Source: Bordetella parapertussis
GTDB lineage: Bacteria > Pseudomonadota > Gammaproteobacteria > Burkholderiales > Burkholderiaceae_C
NCBI GenBank assembly: GCA_945873925.1
Contig: CAMCES010000001.1
Coordinates: forward strand, 1 to 64,000
Direction of reading: 5' to 3'
Length of the DNA stretch: 64,000 nt
The position numbers were made by a program, and so were the translations under genes. Positions 54,238 to 62,763 of this stretch are shown piece by piece (positions within the stretch are counted from its first letter, which is position 1; the number at the start of each line of letters is the position of its first letter). The notes beneath the pieces are model-generated. The model searched no databases, was not told the DNA's origin, and was given only the letters and a program-made list of their open reading frames with translations.

Positions 54238-54794
54238 GGTTGCACGGTTTTGGCTGCGCTGCTTGCTTGCTCGGCCAAGCTCGGTCGCACATCCACCAAG
54301 CGGGTGCCGGCCCAAACATCATGCCAATACTGCCGATCGGCTTGAAATCGGCTGCTCAAGGCCCAGAAAACCACCCAAATGGCACACAGTCCGAGGGTTT
54401 GCAGGGCAGACCATTGAGCTAATTTGCCAGCCAGTAAAGGGGGCAGCACCCATATCCAACTCAGCAGGTACCTGGCCAGTGCCCTGGCTTGACTCAGGGG
54501 TTGACCTTGGTTGTCGAGCAAGCGCAAGTGCCAGGTTTTCATGGCCAAGGTTTGACCTTTGTGCCAAAACCATGTGAAGTAAATCCCAAACACCAGAAAG
54601 ATAAATGCCTGGAGCCCATGCCGGTTGTCCATGGCATGGCGGGTTTGACTCAGCGCACCAAACAGGTAGCCTGAGATGAAAACCACTCCAAACAACAAGG
54701 TGCCTTCGTAAAACCAGCAGCACAGGCGTCGCCACAATGACGGCGTCGGTGCGTTTGGCTTGGGGGTTGGAATGTCCACGGCTAATGGATTCAT
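54234..54794 (-). CDS. RDD-family membrane protein
   Basis: A 186-residue protein with an RDD domain: a charged N-terminal segment (PSLWRRLCCWFYEGTLL), about three to four hydrophobic helices and the conserved loop KGQTLAMKTWHLRLLD with its Trp. Function of RDD proteins is mostly unclear, with transport of ions suggested for a few. It overlaps both neighbours by 4 bases (ATGA), indicating translational coupling. Confidence 0.82.
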   Translation of the reverse strand: MNPLAVDIPTPKPNAPTPSLWRRLCCWFYEGTLLFGVVFISGYLFGALSQTRHAMDNRHGLQAFIFLVFGIYFTWFWHKGQTLAMKTWHLRLLDNQGQPLSQARALARYLLSWIWVLPPLLAGKLAQWSALQTLGLCAIWVVFWALSSRFQADRQYWHDVWAGTRLVDVRPSLAEQASSAAKTVQP

Positions 54795-55420
54795 GGCTGA
54801 GAGCTTGATTCAGAGGCCTTTTTGATGGGCAGCAATGTTTGTGGATCAATCGTTGTTGTTTCGATTCGCGGCGCCTTTTCTTGACCAGCCTTGGCCTTGG
54901 GTGTGGCGGTGAGTTTGTCAGGTGAGACTGGCTTAGAGGCTGTGGCAGCACCCTTGGGAGTGGCAGGCTTTATCTCAAACAGTTTGATCTTTTCATCTTC
55001 ATTCAAAGATTGAAATGCTTCCCACTTGGCTTTTTTTTCATCGATAGACAGTTCTTTCGACTGGCCAAAGTTGAGCCTGGCCTGAGCGCGCTGTGCAGGA
55101 CTCAGGGCAGCCCATTCACGCATGCGTTGTTGCGCCACAACTTGGGACTCTGGGCTGAGCTTTGGGAAATTCCTGGCGATCACCAACCATTTGCGCTTAC
55201 GGTTTTCGTCCAGCGAGGGCCAAAGATGTTGAATCGGATTGAGCGCTTGTTGTTGTGCGGGCGTCAACGCCAGCCATGGAGGACCCGATTCGGAGTTGGT
55301 CAAGGCAGGGGAAGCAGGGGGATTGTTTGCATAGGGCGGGGATGAAGTCTGCCCCCAAGCAAGTTGGCATAAAGACAAGCAAACCAAGCAAACCAAAGAA
55401 TGGGATTTTTGTCGAGCCAT
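54791..55420 (-). CDS. DUF3106 secreted protein
   Basis: A 209-residue exported protein. After a signal peptide (MARQKSHSLVCLVCLSLCQL...WGQ) come ALTPAQQQALNPIQHLWPSL and KRKWLVIARNFPKLSPESQV, then MREWAALSPAQRAQARLNF, the DUF3106 pattern, followed by a Lys/Pro/Ala-rich tail. The domain has no assigned function; the spaced PxQR elements resemble metal- or ligand-binding Spy-like folds, but that is speculative. ATG 55441, 1-base overlapped with the upstream stop, is an alternative start. Confidence 0.78.
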   Translation of the reverse strand: MARQKSHSLVCLVCLSLCQLAWGQTSSPPYANNPPASPALTNSESGPPWLALTPAQQQALNPIQHLWPSLDENRKRKWLVIARNFPKLSPESQVVAQQRMREWAALSPAQRAQARLNFGQSKELSIDEKKAKWEAFQSLNEDEKIKLFEIKPATPKGAATASKPVSPDKLTATPKAKAGQEKAPRIETTTIDPQTLLPIKKASESSSQP

Positions 55421-55440
55421 CGTGCAACAGGCCAAAAACA

Positions 55441-55878
55441 TCAATTGTTATTGCCGTCGTTGTTCATTAGAAAGTTGGCAAACGCTGGATCAGCATATGC
55501 TTGCGGCGGCAAATCGTCGATCAAAAGCGCGGAGTCCACCTCAGCCAACTCAAGGGCAGATTGGTCGTTGTGGAAGTCATAAAGCAAAACCAAACCGGCC
55601 ACCAGACACACCAACGGAATGAATGCGCCCAAGCCACTGAAAAGTTGGTGTGCTTTGCTGGGGAAGTGCAACAGCAAATTGTCTACTTGGCTTTGAACAG
55701 CGGTGGCGGTTTGCCACTCAAACACAGGCGCACGGCGGGCGGCGACTGCGCGCGTGCGGGCCGCACGAAGTCGCTCGGTGATTTGATAGGGCAAAGCTTG
55801 TTTGGCCTGATCCAGATAGGCAGACAAGCGAAAGCCCAACACGTCATGAGGGGTAAGGGATGAAGATGGTTTGTTCAT
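55441..55878 (-). CDS. DUF3619 membrane protein (candidate anti-sigma factor)
   Basis: A 145-residue protein with a cytoplasmic N-terminal part rich in Ala/Arg (ERLRAARTRAVAARRA), one transmembrane helix at about 90-112 (GAFIPLVCLVAGLVLLYDF) and an acidic periplasmic tail (LELAEVDSALLIDDLPPQAY). No function is assigned to DUF3619. The ATG overlaps the sigma-factor stop by 4 bases, a layout frequent in sigma/anti-sigma pairs, but no zinc-binding anti-sigma motif is seen, so that role is only inferred. Confidence 0.75.
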   Translation of the reverse strand: MNKPSSSLTPHDVLGFRLSAYLDQAKQALPYQITERLRAARTRAVAARRAPVFEWQTATAVQSQVDNLLLHFPSKAHQLFSGLGAFIPLVCLVAGLVLLYDFHNDQSALELAEVDSALLIDDLPPQAYADPAFANFLMNNDGNNN

Positions 55879-56495
55879 GGTTGTATACCCTTGGCAAGGA
55901 GAGCTTTGTACAAGGCTTGGATGGCTCGAGAACAATGTGTTTTAACACTTCCCTCAGAGCATCCCATGGCGGATGCGGTTTCTGCGACGTCCAATTCCTC
56001 CCAGTAACGTAAGAGAAAGGCTTCGCGTTGACGTCCTGGCAATCTTTGTATCTCAAATTCTATTTCTTGTATCGTTTGGGTACGTGAAAAGTTGTCTTGT
56101 GCGCTCTCCATTGAGTTGCTGGGATGTTTGGCAGATAAAACTTCCCATAAGTCGAAATCATCGCCTTCGCTGATGTTGCCACCCACGTCATTGAAATTGA
56201 TGAACAAAGCGGTGCGTGTTTTCTTTCTGCGAAACCAATCGAAAGTGGTGTTGGACAAAATGCGCTGGAAAAGCATTGGTAATTCATTGGCGGGCTTGTC
56301 TGCATAGTTCTCTGCCAACTTCATCATGCTGTCTTGCACGATGTCAAGGGCGGCTTCTTCGTCTCGCACATGGTAGAGAGAGCGCTTGAAGGCGCGTTTT
56401 TCTACGCTGGCAAGAAAGTTGGAAAGTTCTTTGTCAGAGGCCAAGGGATGCGCGCGGTCTGCTTTTCGTGAGGAAACAGGGCATTTAATGGTCAC
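55875..56495 (-). CDS. RNA polymerase sigma factor, ECF/sigma-70 type
   Basis: A sigma factor of about 206 residues. Region 2 is EEAALDIVQDSMMKLAENYA, the -10-binding end FQRILSNTTFDWFRRKKTR, and region 4 is LPGRQREAFLLRYWEELDVA with AMGCSEGSVKTHCSRAI as the DNA-binding HTH. Start is uncertain: GTG 56495, TTG 56507 and TTG 56444 (giving ASDKELSNFLASVEKRAF) are all possible and none has a strong ribosome site. First gene of a five-gene coupled cluster with DUF3619, DUF3106, RDD and LOG genes; divergent from ilvB. Confidence 0.85.
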   Translation of the reverse strand: MTIKCPVSSRKADRAHPLASDKELSNFLASVEKRAFKRSLYHVRDEEAALDIVQDSMMKLAENYADKPANELPMLFQRILSNTTFDWFRRKKTRTALFINFNDVGGNISEGDDFDLWEVLSAKHPSNSMESAQDNFSRTQTIQEIEFEIQRLPGRQREAFLLRYWEELDVAETASAMGCSEGSVKTHCSRAIQALYKALLAKGIQP

Positions 56496-56714
56496 CCTGG
56501 GACCCAATCATTATGTCATTGAGAAAGCCCGTCGCATGGTTGGCTCAAGGGCTGATTCAAAGAAGTGTCATAATCTCGCGCTTCAACCAAAAAGAGTTCG
56601 AGCTTGGTGTTAAACGCCTGTGGCTCGAAATCCAAAGTCTTAACACGCTTTCAAAAGAAGTTGTGAAAAGGCACCCTGGGTTTTTCGTTTCCGAAATTCA
56701 CAAAGGTTTACCTC

Positions 56715-58448
56715 ATGGAATCACATTCAACTGAGCTCAATGGCTCAGACATACTTGTCAAAGCTCTCCAAGCTGAAAACGTCAAATACCTCTGGGGCTA
56801 TCCAGGCGGCGCAGTTCTTCATATCTACGACGCGCTCTACAAGCAGGACACCATCCACCATATTTTGGTTCGCCACGAACAAGCTGCTGTGCATGCAGCC
56901 GACGGTTATGCGAGAGCCACTGGCGATGTAGGTGTTGCCTTGGTCACCTCTGGCCCGGGCGTGACCAATGCAGTGACTGGGATTGCAACAGCCTACATGG
57001 ACAGCATTCCCATGGTGATCATCACCGGTCAAGTACCCACACACGCGATCGGCCTGGATGCCTTCCAGGAGTGCGATACGGTCGGCATCACCCGCCCTAT
57101 TGTCAAACACAATTTTTTGGTCAAGGATGTTCGCGATTTGGCCGACGTGATGAAGAAAGCCTTTCACATCGCCAAGAGTGGTCGCCCCGGCCCGGTTGTG
57201 GTGGATATTCCAAAAGATGTTTCCTTCAAAAAGACGGCCTACAACGGCTATCCAGAAACATTGGACATGCGCTCTTACAACCCGGTGCGCAAAGGCCACA
57301 GTGGGCAAATACGAAAAGCACTGCAATTGCTGCTGGCAGCCAAGCGCCCCTTCATTTATACGGGCGGTGGCGTTTTGATGAGCGAAGCAACCAGCGAGTT
57401 GCGCACCTTGGTGGACATGCTTGGCGTGCCCTGCACCAATACCCTGATGGGTTTGGGCGCTTACCCTGCAAGCGACCGTAAATTTTTGGGCATGCTGGGG
57501 ATGCATGGCACGGTTGAGGCCAACAACGCCATGCAAAACTGCGATGTTTTGCTGGCCGTTGGCGCGCGTTTTGACGACCGGGTCATTGGCAACCCGAAAC
57601 ACTTTGCCCAAAACGAACGCAAGATCATCCACATCGACATCGATCCTTCGAGCATTTCCAAGCGCGTCAAGGTTGACATCCCGATTGTCGGTGACGTGAA
57701 AGACGTTCTGACGGAAATGCTTGGTATTTTGCGAGAACTCGGCACCAAGCCCGATCCTGAGTCACTGGCTGCCTGGTGGGAAACCATCGAAGCCTGGCGT
57801 GCACGCGATTGCATGAAATACGACCGCGGCAACACCGAGGTGATCAAGCCTCAGATGGTCATCGAGACCCTTTGGAACTTGACCAAAGATGCGGATGCCT
57901 ATATCACATCAGATGTTGGACAGCACCAAATGTGGGCCGCGCAGTACTACAAGTTTGATCAACCACGTCGCTGGATCAATTCAGGAGGCTTGGGCACCAT
58001 GGGGGTAGGTATTCCTTATGCCATGGGCATCAAACTGGCCAAGCCCGACAGCGAGGTGTATTGCGTGACAGGCGAGGGCTCGGTGCAGATGTGTATCCAA
58101 GAACTCTCCACTTGTTTGCAATACAACACGCCCATCAAGGTGGTTTCCCTCAACAACCGATACCTTGGCATGGTTCGCCAATGGCAAGAAATTGAATACG
58201 CCGGTAGATACAGCCACAGCTACATGGACGCTTTGCCCAACTTCGTGAAGCTGGCCGAAGCCTACGGACACGTGGGCATGTTGATTGAACGCCCCGAGGA
58301 TGTCGAGCCTGCATTGCGCGAGGCCCGCAAATTAAAAGACCGAACCGTGTTCATGGACTTCAGAACAGATCAAACCGAAAACGTGTTCCCGATGGTGCAA
58401 GCCGGCAAGGGCATCACTGAAATGCTGCTCGGCAGCGAAGACCTTTAA
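56715..58448 (+). CDS. ilvB: Acetolactate synthase, large (catalytic) subunit
   Basis: A 577-residue ThDP enzyme joining pyruvate with pyruvate or 2-oxobutyrate for valine, leucine and isoleucine. Glu55 in VRHEQAAVHAADGYARATG activates ThDP, GVALVTSGPGVTNAVTGIAT is canonical, and the ThDP-Mg site reads TGEGSVQMCIQELSTC with GEG in place of the usual GDG, a variant I recall from other betaproteobacteria. AAAGG precedes the ATG. The 219-base gap to the sigma-factor gene has no leader peptide that I could recognise. Gene symbol ilvI would be equally valid. Confidence 0.96.
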   Translation: MESHSTELNGSDILVKALQAENVKYLWGYPGGAVLHIYDALYKQDTIHHILVRHEQAAVHAADGYARATGDVGVALVTSGPGVTNAVTGIATAYMDSIPMVIITGQVPTHAIGLDAFQECDTVGITRPIVKHNFLVKDVRDLADVMKKAFHIAKSGRPGPVVVDIPKDVSFKKTAYNGYPETLDMRSYNPVRKGHSGQIRKALQLLLAAKRPFIYTGGGVLMSEATSELRTLVDMLGVPCTNTLMGLGAYPASDRKFLGMLGMHGTVEANNAMQNCDVLLAVGARFDDRVIGNPKHFAQNERKIIHIDIDPSSISKRVKVDIPIVGDVKDVLTEMLGILRELGTKPDPESLAAWWETIEAWRARDCMKYDRGNTEVIKPQMVIETLWNLTKDADAYITSDVGQHQMWAAQYYKFDQPRRWINSGGLGTMGVGIPYAMGIKLAKPDSEVYCVTGEGSVQMCIQELSTCLQYNTPIKVVSLNNRYLGMVRQWQEIEYAGRYSHSYMDALPNFVKLAEAYGHVGMLIERPEDVEPALREARKLKDRTVFMDFRTDQTENVFPMVQAGKGITEMLLGSEDL

Positions 58449-58467
58449 TTCGCAGGACCGCAACACC

Positions 58468-58959
58468 ATGAAACACATCATTGCTGTCTTATTGGAAAAC
58501 GAACCTGGCGCACTGTCCCGCGTGGTTGGCCTGTTTTCAGCCCGCGGTTACAACATCGAGTCATTGACTGTTGCGCCAACCGAAGACCCAAGCCTGTCGC
58601 GCATGACTCTGCAAACCTCTGGCTCAGACGATGTGATTGAGCAAATCACTAAGCACTTGAACCGATTGATTGAAGTCGTCAAAGTGGTGGACCTCACCGA
58701 AGGCGCCTATACCGAGCGTGAACTCATGCTGGTGAAGGTGCGTGCCGTTGGCAAAGAGCGTGAAGAAATGAAGCGCATGGCTGATATCTTCCGAGGTCGC
58801 ATCATTGATGTGACTGACAAGAGCTACACCATCGAACTCACCGGTGACCTGGCCAAAAACGATGCTTTTTTAGAAGCCATCGAAACGAGTGCCATTTTGG
58901 AAACTGTGCGAACCGGTGCCAGCGGCATTGGTCGTGGTGAGCGCATATTGCGTGTTTGA
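58468..58959 (+). CDS. ilvH: Acetolactate synthase, small (regulatory) subunit
   Basis: A 163-residue regulatory subunit. The N-terminal ACT domain begins MKHIIAVLLENEPGALSRVV and GLFSARGYNIESLTVAPTED; a second ACT-like domain follows ELMLVKVRAVGKEREEM. It increases activity of IlvB and confers valine feedback inhibition. Starts 19 bases after ilvB. Confidence 0.96.
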   Translation: MKHIIAVLLENEPGALSRVVGLFSARGYNIESLTVAPTEDPSLSRMTLQTSGSDDVIEQITKHLNRLIEVVKVVDLTEGAYTERELMLVKVRAVGKEREEMKRMADIFRGRIIDVTDKSYTIELTGDLAKNDAFLEAIETSAILETVRTGASGIGRGERILRV

Positions 58960-58988
58960 TGAGTAGCAAATTTTTCAAGGAGAAAACA

Positions 58989-60005
58989 ATGAAAGTCTAT
59001 TACGACAAAGACTGTGACCTGAGCCTGATCAAGGGCAAAACGGTGGCCATCATTGGCTATGGATCACAAGGACACGCCCACGCCCAAAACTTGAACGACA
59101 GTGGCATCAAGGTCCTGGTGGGTTTGCGCAAAGGTGGCGCTTCTTGGGACAAAGTTGCCAAGGCTGGCTTGAATGTGATGGAAGTCAATGACGCGGTTAA
59201 AGCAGCAGACGTTGTCATGATGTTGTTGCCTGACGAACAAATTGCCGATGTGTACAACAACAATGTGGCGCCCCACATGAAACAAGGCGCTTCATTGGCA
59301 TTCGCCCATGGCTTCAATGTGCATTACAACCAAGTCGTGCCCCGCGCCGATTTGGATGTTTGGATGGTGGCGCCTAAAGCGCCGGGCCATACGGTTCGCA
59401 ACACCTATACCCAAGGAGGAGGCGTGCCTCATTTGGTGGCAGTTCACCAAGACAAATCTGGCAAAGCCCGTGATTTGGCATTGAGCTATGCCATGGCCAA
59501 CGGTGGCGGCAAAGCAGGCATCATTGAAACCAACTTCAAAGAAGAAACCGAAACCGATTTGTTTGGCGAACAAGCAGTCTTGTGTGGTGGTGCGGTTGAA
59601 TTGGTCAAGATGGGGTTTGAGACCTTGGTTGAAGCAGGCTATGCCCCCGAGATGGCCTATTTCGAATGTCTGCACGAGTTGAAATTGATTGTTGATTTGA
59701 TTTATGAAGGCGGTATTGCCAACATGAATTACTCCATCTCCAACAATGCCGAATTTGGCGAGTACGTCACTGGTCCAGAAGTGATCAACCAAGAAAGCCG
59801 TGCGGCCATGCGTCATGCCTTGAAGCGAATTCAAAACGGTGACTACGCCAAGATGTTCATCCAAGAAGGCCGTCTCAACTACCCCAGCATGACCGCACGT
59901 CGGCGAAACACCGCAGATCATCCGATCGAAGTGGTCGGTGGTCAGCTGCGCGCCATGATGCCTTGGATCGCTAAAAACAAATTGGTTGACCAGAGCAAAA
60001 ACTGA
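58989..60005 (+). CDS. ilvC: Ketol-acid reductoisomerase (class I)
   Basis: A 338-residue enzyme performing the second common step of branched-chain amino acid synthesis. The cofactor motif VAIIGYGSQGHAHAQNLNDS, the block PKAPGHTVRNTYTQGGGVPH and the metal site GGAVELVKMGFETLVEAGYA are typical; the length is that of class I enzymes. ATG 58989 has a GGAG site. Follows ilvH by 29 bases. Confidence 0.97.
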   Translation: MKVYYDKDCDLSLIKGKTVAIIGYGSQGHAHAQNLNDSGIKVLVGLRKGGASWDKVAKAGLNVMEVNDAVKAADVVMMLLPDEQIADVYNNNVAPHMKQGASLAFAHGFNVHYNQVVPRADLDVWMVAPKAPGHTVRNTYTQGGGVPHLVAVHQDKSGKARDLALSYAMANGGGKAGIIETNFKEETETDLFGEQAVLCGGAVELVKMGFETLVEAGYAPEMAYFECLHELKLIVDLIYEGGIANMNYSISNNAEFGEYVTGPEVINQESRAAMRHALKRIQNGDYAKMFIQEGRLNYPSMTARRRNTADHPIEVVGGQLRAMMPWIAKNKLVDQSKN

Positions 60006-60087
60006 TGCCTCTGCATTCAGGCTTTAACCCACCACGCACGACCCTGCAGTCGCCGTCGCTTGGTTTTTGCCTGTCAGGTGTGACCAT

Positions 60088-60891
60088 ATGAGCTTGCATG
60101 ATCTGGAAGAAGTGAATCAAGAGACACCCAGCAAATTGCGCAAGGGGATTTATGTCCTGCCTAATTTGTTCACCTTGGCTGCTTTGTTTGGTGGCTTCTA
60201 CGCCATTGTGATGGCCATGAACAATCAGTTTGAGGCTGCAGCCATTGGGATTTTCTGCGCGATGGTGCTTGACAGTTTGGACGGTCGGGTTGCGCGCATG
60301 ACCAACACCCAAACCGCTTTTGGCGCCCAGATGGATTCCCTTGCTGACATGGTTTCTTTTGGTGCTGCCCCTGCCTTGATCACCTATGTATGGGTATTGA
60401 AGGACTTGGGTCGCTGGGGATGGTTCGCTGCGTTTGTCTATTGCGCTTGCGCGGCTTTGAGGTTGGCACGTTTCAATGTCAACACATCGGTGGTTGACAA
60501 GCGGTTTTTCCAGGGTTTGCCCTCTCCTGCAGCAGCTGCACTCCTGACGGGTTTCATTTGGTTGGTCACGGTTTTGGATTTGCCAAAAAGCGACTTCCAG
60601 TGGGCCACGTTGGTGTTGTGCCTGTATGCCGGCTTGACCATGGTGACCAATGTACCGTTTTACAGCTTCAAAGATTTTCAAATGCGCAAGAGTGTCCCAT
60701 TCGCAGTGATTGTGTCCATTGCGCTGGTGATAGCTGTGATCAACATCCACCCGCCCATCGTGCTTTTCAGTTTGTTCATGGTTTATGGTGGCAGCGGTTA
60801 TGTGGTTTATGCGTGGCGACGTGCCAAAGGCTTGCCCACCAGCGTCATCAGCACATCAACCGAAGAGCCTGATGAGCGGGGCTTGCACTGA
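60088..60891 (+). CDS. pssA: CDP-diacylglycerol--serine O-phosphatidyltransferase
   Basis: A 267-residue membrane enzyme making phosphatidylserine, precursor of phosphatidylethanolamine. The CDP-alcohol phosphatidyltransferase motif runs from Asp65-Gly66 to Asp87 (DGRVARMTNTQTAFGAQMD, then SLAD). Several helices follow. AGGTG lies before ATG 60088; the longer frame to 60067 is less likely. Its position between ilvC and leuA is common in Burkholderiales. No phosphatidylserine decarboxylase gene is adjacent. Confidence 0.93.
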   Translation: MSLHDLEEVNQETPSKLRKGIYVLPNLFTLAALFGGFYAIVMAMNNQFEAAAIGIFCAMVLDSLDGRVARMTNTQTAFGAQMDSLADMVSFGAAPALITYVWVLKDLGRWGWFAAFVYCACAALRLARFNVNTSVVDKRFFQGLPSPAAAALLTGFIWLVTVLDLPKSDFQWATLVLCLYAGLTMVTNVPFYSFKDFQMRKSVPFAVIVSIALVIAVINIHPPIVLFSLFMVYGGSGYVVYAWRRAKGLPTSVISTSTEEPDERGLH

Positions 60892-60935
60892 ATCGAGCTG
60901 GCTGTTTGGGGTCATTTTCTGTGTGATACATTCAA

Positions 60936-60989
60936 ATGATGAATACGTTGACCAATCTGACGCTACTGCTCTCTTGGGGGCTTTGGTAG
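60936..60989 (+). CDS. leuL: Putative leucine-rich leader peptide of leuA
   Basis: A 17-codon open frame MMNTLTNLTLLLSWGLW that ends in TAG, with six Leu among 17 residues, including three consecutive Leu codons (CTA CTG CTC). It lies between pssA and leuA, 104 bases before the leuA ATG, and is followed by a terminator hairpin. This is the arrangement of a classical leucine attenuator, in which ribosome stalling at Leu codons under low charged tRNA-Leu would prevent terminator formation. No strong ribosome site is visible. Confidence 0.72.
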   Translation: MMNTLTNLTLLLSWGLW

Positions 60990-61009
60990 CGTTCGTGCGA
61001 ACCATCCCA

Positions 61010-61046
61010 GGCCCGTCTGCTCACCGCAACGGGCCTTTTGTTTTTT
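61010..61046 (+). terminator. Attenuator terminator ahead of leuA
   Basis: GGCCCGT (61010-61016) pairs with ACGGGCC (61029-61035) around a 12-base loop, followed by TTTTGTTTTTT. It lies 20 bases after the leader peptide stop and 46 before the leuA start. A short alternative stem, GTTCG/CGAAC (60991-61002), lies between leader and terminator and could compete with it or form the pause structure. Confidence 0.8.
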
Positions 61047-61092
61047 ATGCAGTCTGGTTTCGCAAAGTTTGCAATTTCCGGGAGTAAAAAAA

Positions 61093-62631
61093 ATGGCTGA
61101 TAAATTGATCATCTTTGATACGACATTGCGTGATGGCGAGCAGTCGCCTGGCGCGTCGATGACGCGTGATGAAAAATTGCGAATTGCCCGTCAATTAGAG
61201 CGCTTGCGGGTGGACGTGATCGAGGCTGGGTTTGCCGCCAGTTCAGAGGGTGATTTTCAAGCTGTCAAGGCGATTGCCAACGCCATCACCGAGTCGACCG
61301 TTTGTTCCCTTTCACGTGCAAATGACCGCGATATTTCTCGGGCTGCAGAGGCTTTGGCAAATGCGAAAAGTGCCCGCATTCACACCTTCATCGCCACTTC
61401 CGCACTTCACATGGAAAAGAAGTTGCGCATGACACCTGATCAGGTGTTTGAGCAGGCCAAGCAGTCCGTGCGCTTTGCCCGCAATTTGGTTGCTGATGTG
61501 GAATTCAGCCCAGAAGACGGCTACCGAAGTGATCTGGACTTTCTGTGTCGCGTCCTCGAAGCCGTGATCAAAGAGGGTGCAACAACAATCAATGTGCCAG
61601 ACACCGTTGGTTACGCTGTGCCAGAGCTGTATGGCAACTTCATCAAAACCTTGCGTGAGCGTGTCCCAAATTCTGACAAGGCGATTTGGTCGGTGCATTG
61701 TCACAACGACTTGGGTATGGCTGTTGCAAACTCATTGGCAGGCGTTCAAATCGGTGGGGCTCGCCAAGTGGAATGCACCATCAACGGTTTGGGTGAGCGA
61801 GCAGGCAATTGTTCGTTGGAAGAAATCGTGATGGCGGTTAAAACCCGCCAGGATTATTTCGGCTTGACCTTGGGCATTGAAACCCAGCACATTCTGGCTG
61901 CGAGCCGAATGGTCAGTCAAACCACTGGTTTTGTTGTGCAGCCCAACAAAGCAGTCGTTGGCGCCAACGCTTTCGCGCATGCATCTGGCATCCATCAAGA
62001 TGGTGTGCTCAAAGCCAGAGACACTTATGAAATCATGCGGGCTGAGGATGTGGGTTGGACTGCCAACAAAATTGTGTTGGGCAAGCTCAGTGGTCGAAAT
62101 GCATTCAAGCAGCGGTTGCAGGACCTGGGTGTTGAACTGGGCAGTGAAGCCGAAATAAACGCTGCCTTTTCCCGCTTTAAGGAATTGGCTGATCGCAAGA
62201 GTGATATTTTTGATGAAGACATACTGGCCTTGGTCAGTCAAGAGAGCATCTCTCAAGAAGGCGATGTGTTTGGCTTTGTCAAATTGTCTCAACACAGCGA
62301 AACGGGTGAACGTCCTCATGCATCGATTGTGTTCACTCACCAAGGCAAGGAGGTTGCTTGTGACTCGGATGGCAATGGGCCTGTGGATGCATCGTTGAAA
62401 GCCATTGAAAAGCATGTGCAAAGTGGGGCTGAGATGGTGCTTTACTCTGTCAATGCCATCAGTGGCTCTACTGAAAGCCAGGGCGAAGTCACGGTGCGCC
62501 TTCAAAACAACGGGCGCATTGTCAACGGTGTGGGTTCCGACCCTGATATCGTGGTGGCCTCTGCCAAGGCCTATCTGAGTGCCTTGAACAAACTTCAAAG
62601 CAAATCAGAGCGTGTTGCTGCCCAAGGATGA
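61093..62631 (+). CDS. leuA: 2-isopropylmalate synthase
   Basis: A 512-residue enzyme condensing acetyl-CoA with 2-oxoisovalerate, the first committed step to leucine. FDTTLRDGEQSPGASMTRDE, the HxH metal ligands in SVHCHNDLGMAVANSLAG and the GERAGNCSLEE block mark the catalytic TIM barrel; the C-terminal leucine-binding regulatory domain begins near residue 390. ATG 61093 has GGGAG 9-13 bases upstream. Expected control is feedback by leucine plus the attenuator just upstream. Confidence 0.96.
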   Translation: MADKLIIFDTTLRDGEQSPGASMTRDEKLRIARQLERLRVDVIEAGFAASSEGDFQAVKAIANAITESTVCSLSRANDRDISRAAEALANAKSARIHTFIATSALHMEKKLRMTPDQVFEQAKQSVRFARNLVADVEFSPEDGYRSDLDFLCRVLEAVIKEGATTINVPDTVGYAVPELYGNFIKTLRERVPNSDKAIWSVHCHNDLGMAVANSLAGVQIGGARQVECTINGLGERAGNCSLEEIVMAVKTRQDYFGLTLGIETQHILAASRMVSQTTGFVVQPNKAVVGANAFAHASGIHQDGVLKARDTYEIMRAEDVGWTANKIVLGKLSGRNAFKQRLQDLGVELGSEAEINAAFSRFKELADRKSDIFDEDILALVSQESISQEGDVFGFVKLSQHSETGERPHASIVFTHQGKEVACDSDGNGPVDASLKAIEKHVQSGAEMVLYSVNAISGSTESQGEVTVRLQNNGRIVNGVGSDPDIVVASAKAYLSALNKLQSKSERVAAQG

Positions 62632-62654
62632 ACTGCAGTTGATGTCAAAAGTAA

Positions 62655-62678
62655 TTCTTTCTGTTACTTGAGAAAGAA
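62655..62678 (+). repeat. Inverted repeat beyond leuA
   Basis: TTCTTTCT and AGAAAGAA (8 bp) flank an 8-base loop 24 bases after the leuA stop. There is no following T-run, so it is a weak terminator at best. A second short repeat, TTGTCT/AGACAA (62729-62746), lies in the leader of the next gene. Confidence 0.45.
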
Positions 62679-62763
62679 CATGCAAGTCTTTGATATTGCG
62701 TAATTTTTTATTTAGGTATAAACTGAATTTGTCTGTCGTTAGACAACATCACCAGGACTGATT

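Noticed and set aside
56513..56734. Possible 73-codon gene or leader ahead of ilvB
   Set aside because: It overlaps the ilvB start in another frame, shows no run of Val/Leu/Ile codons and has no following terminator, so it is neither a convincing gene nor an attenuator leader.
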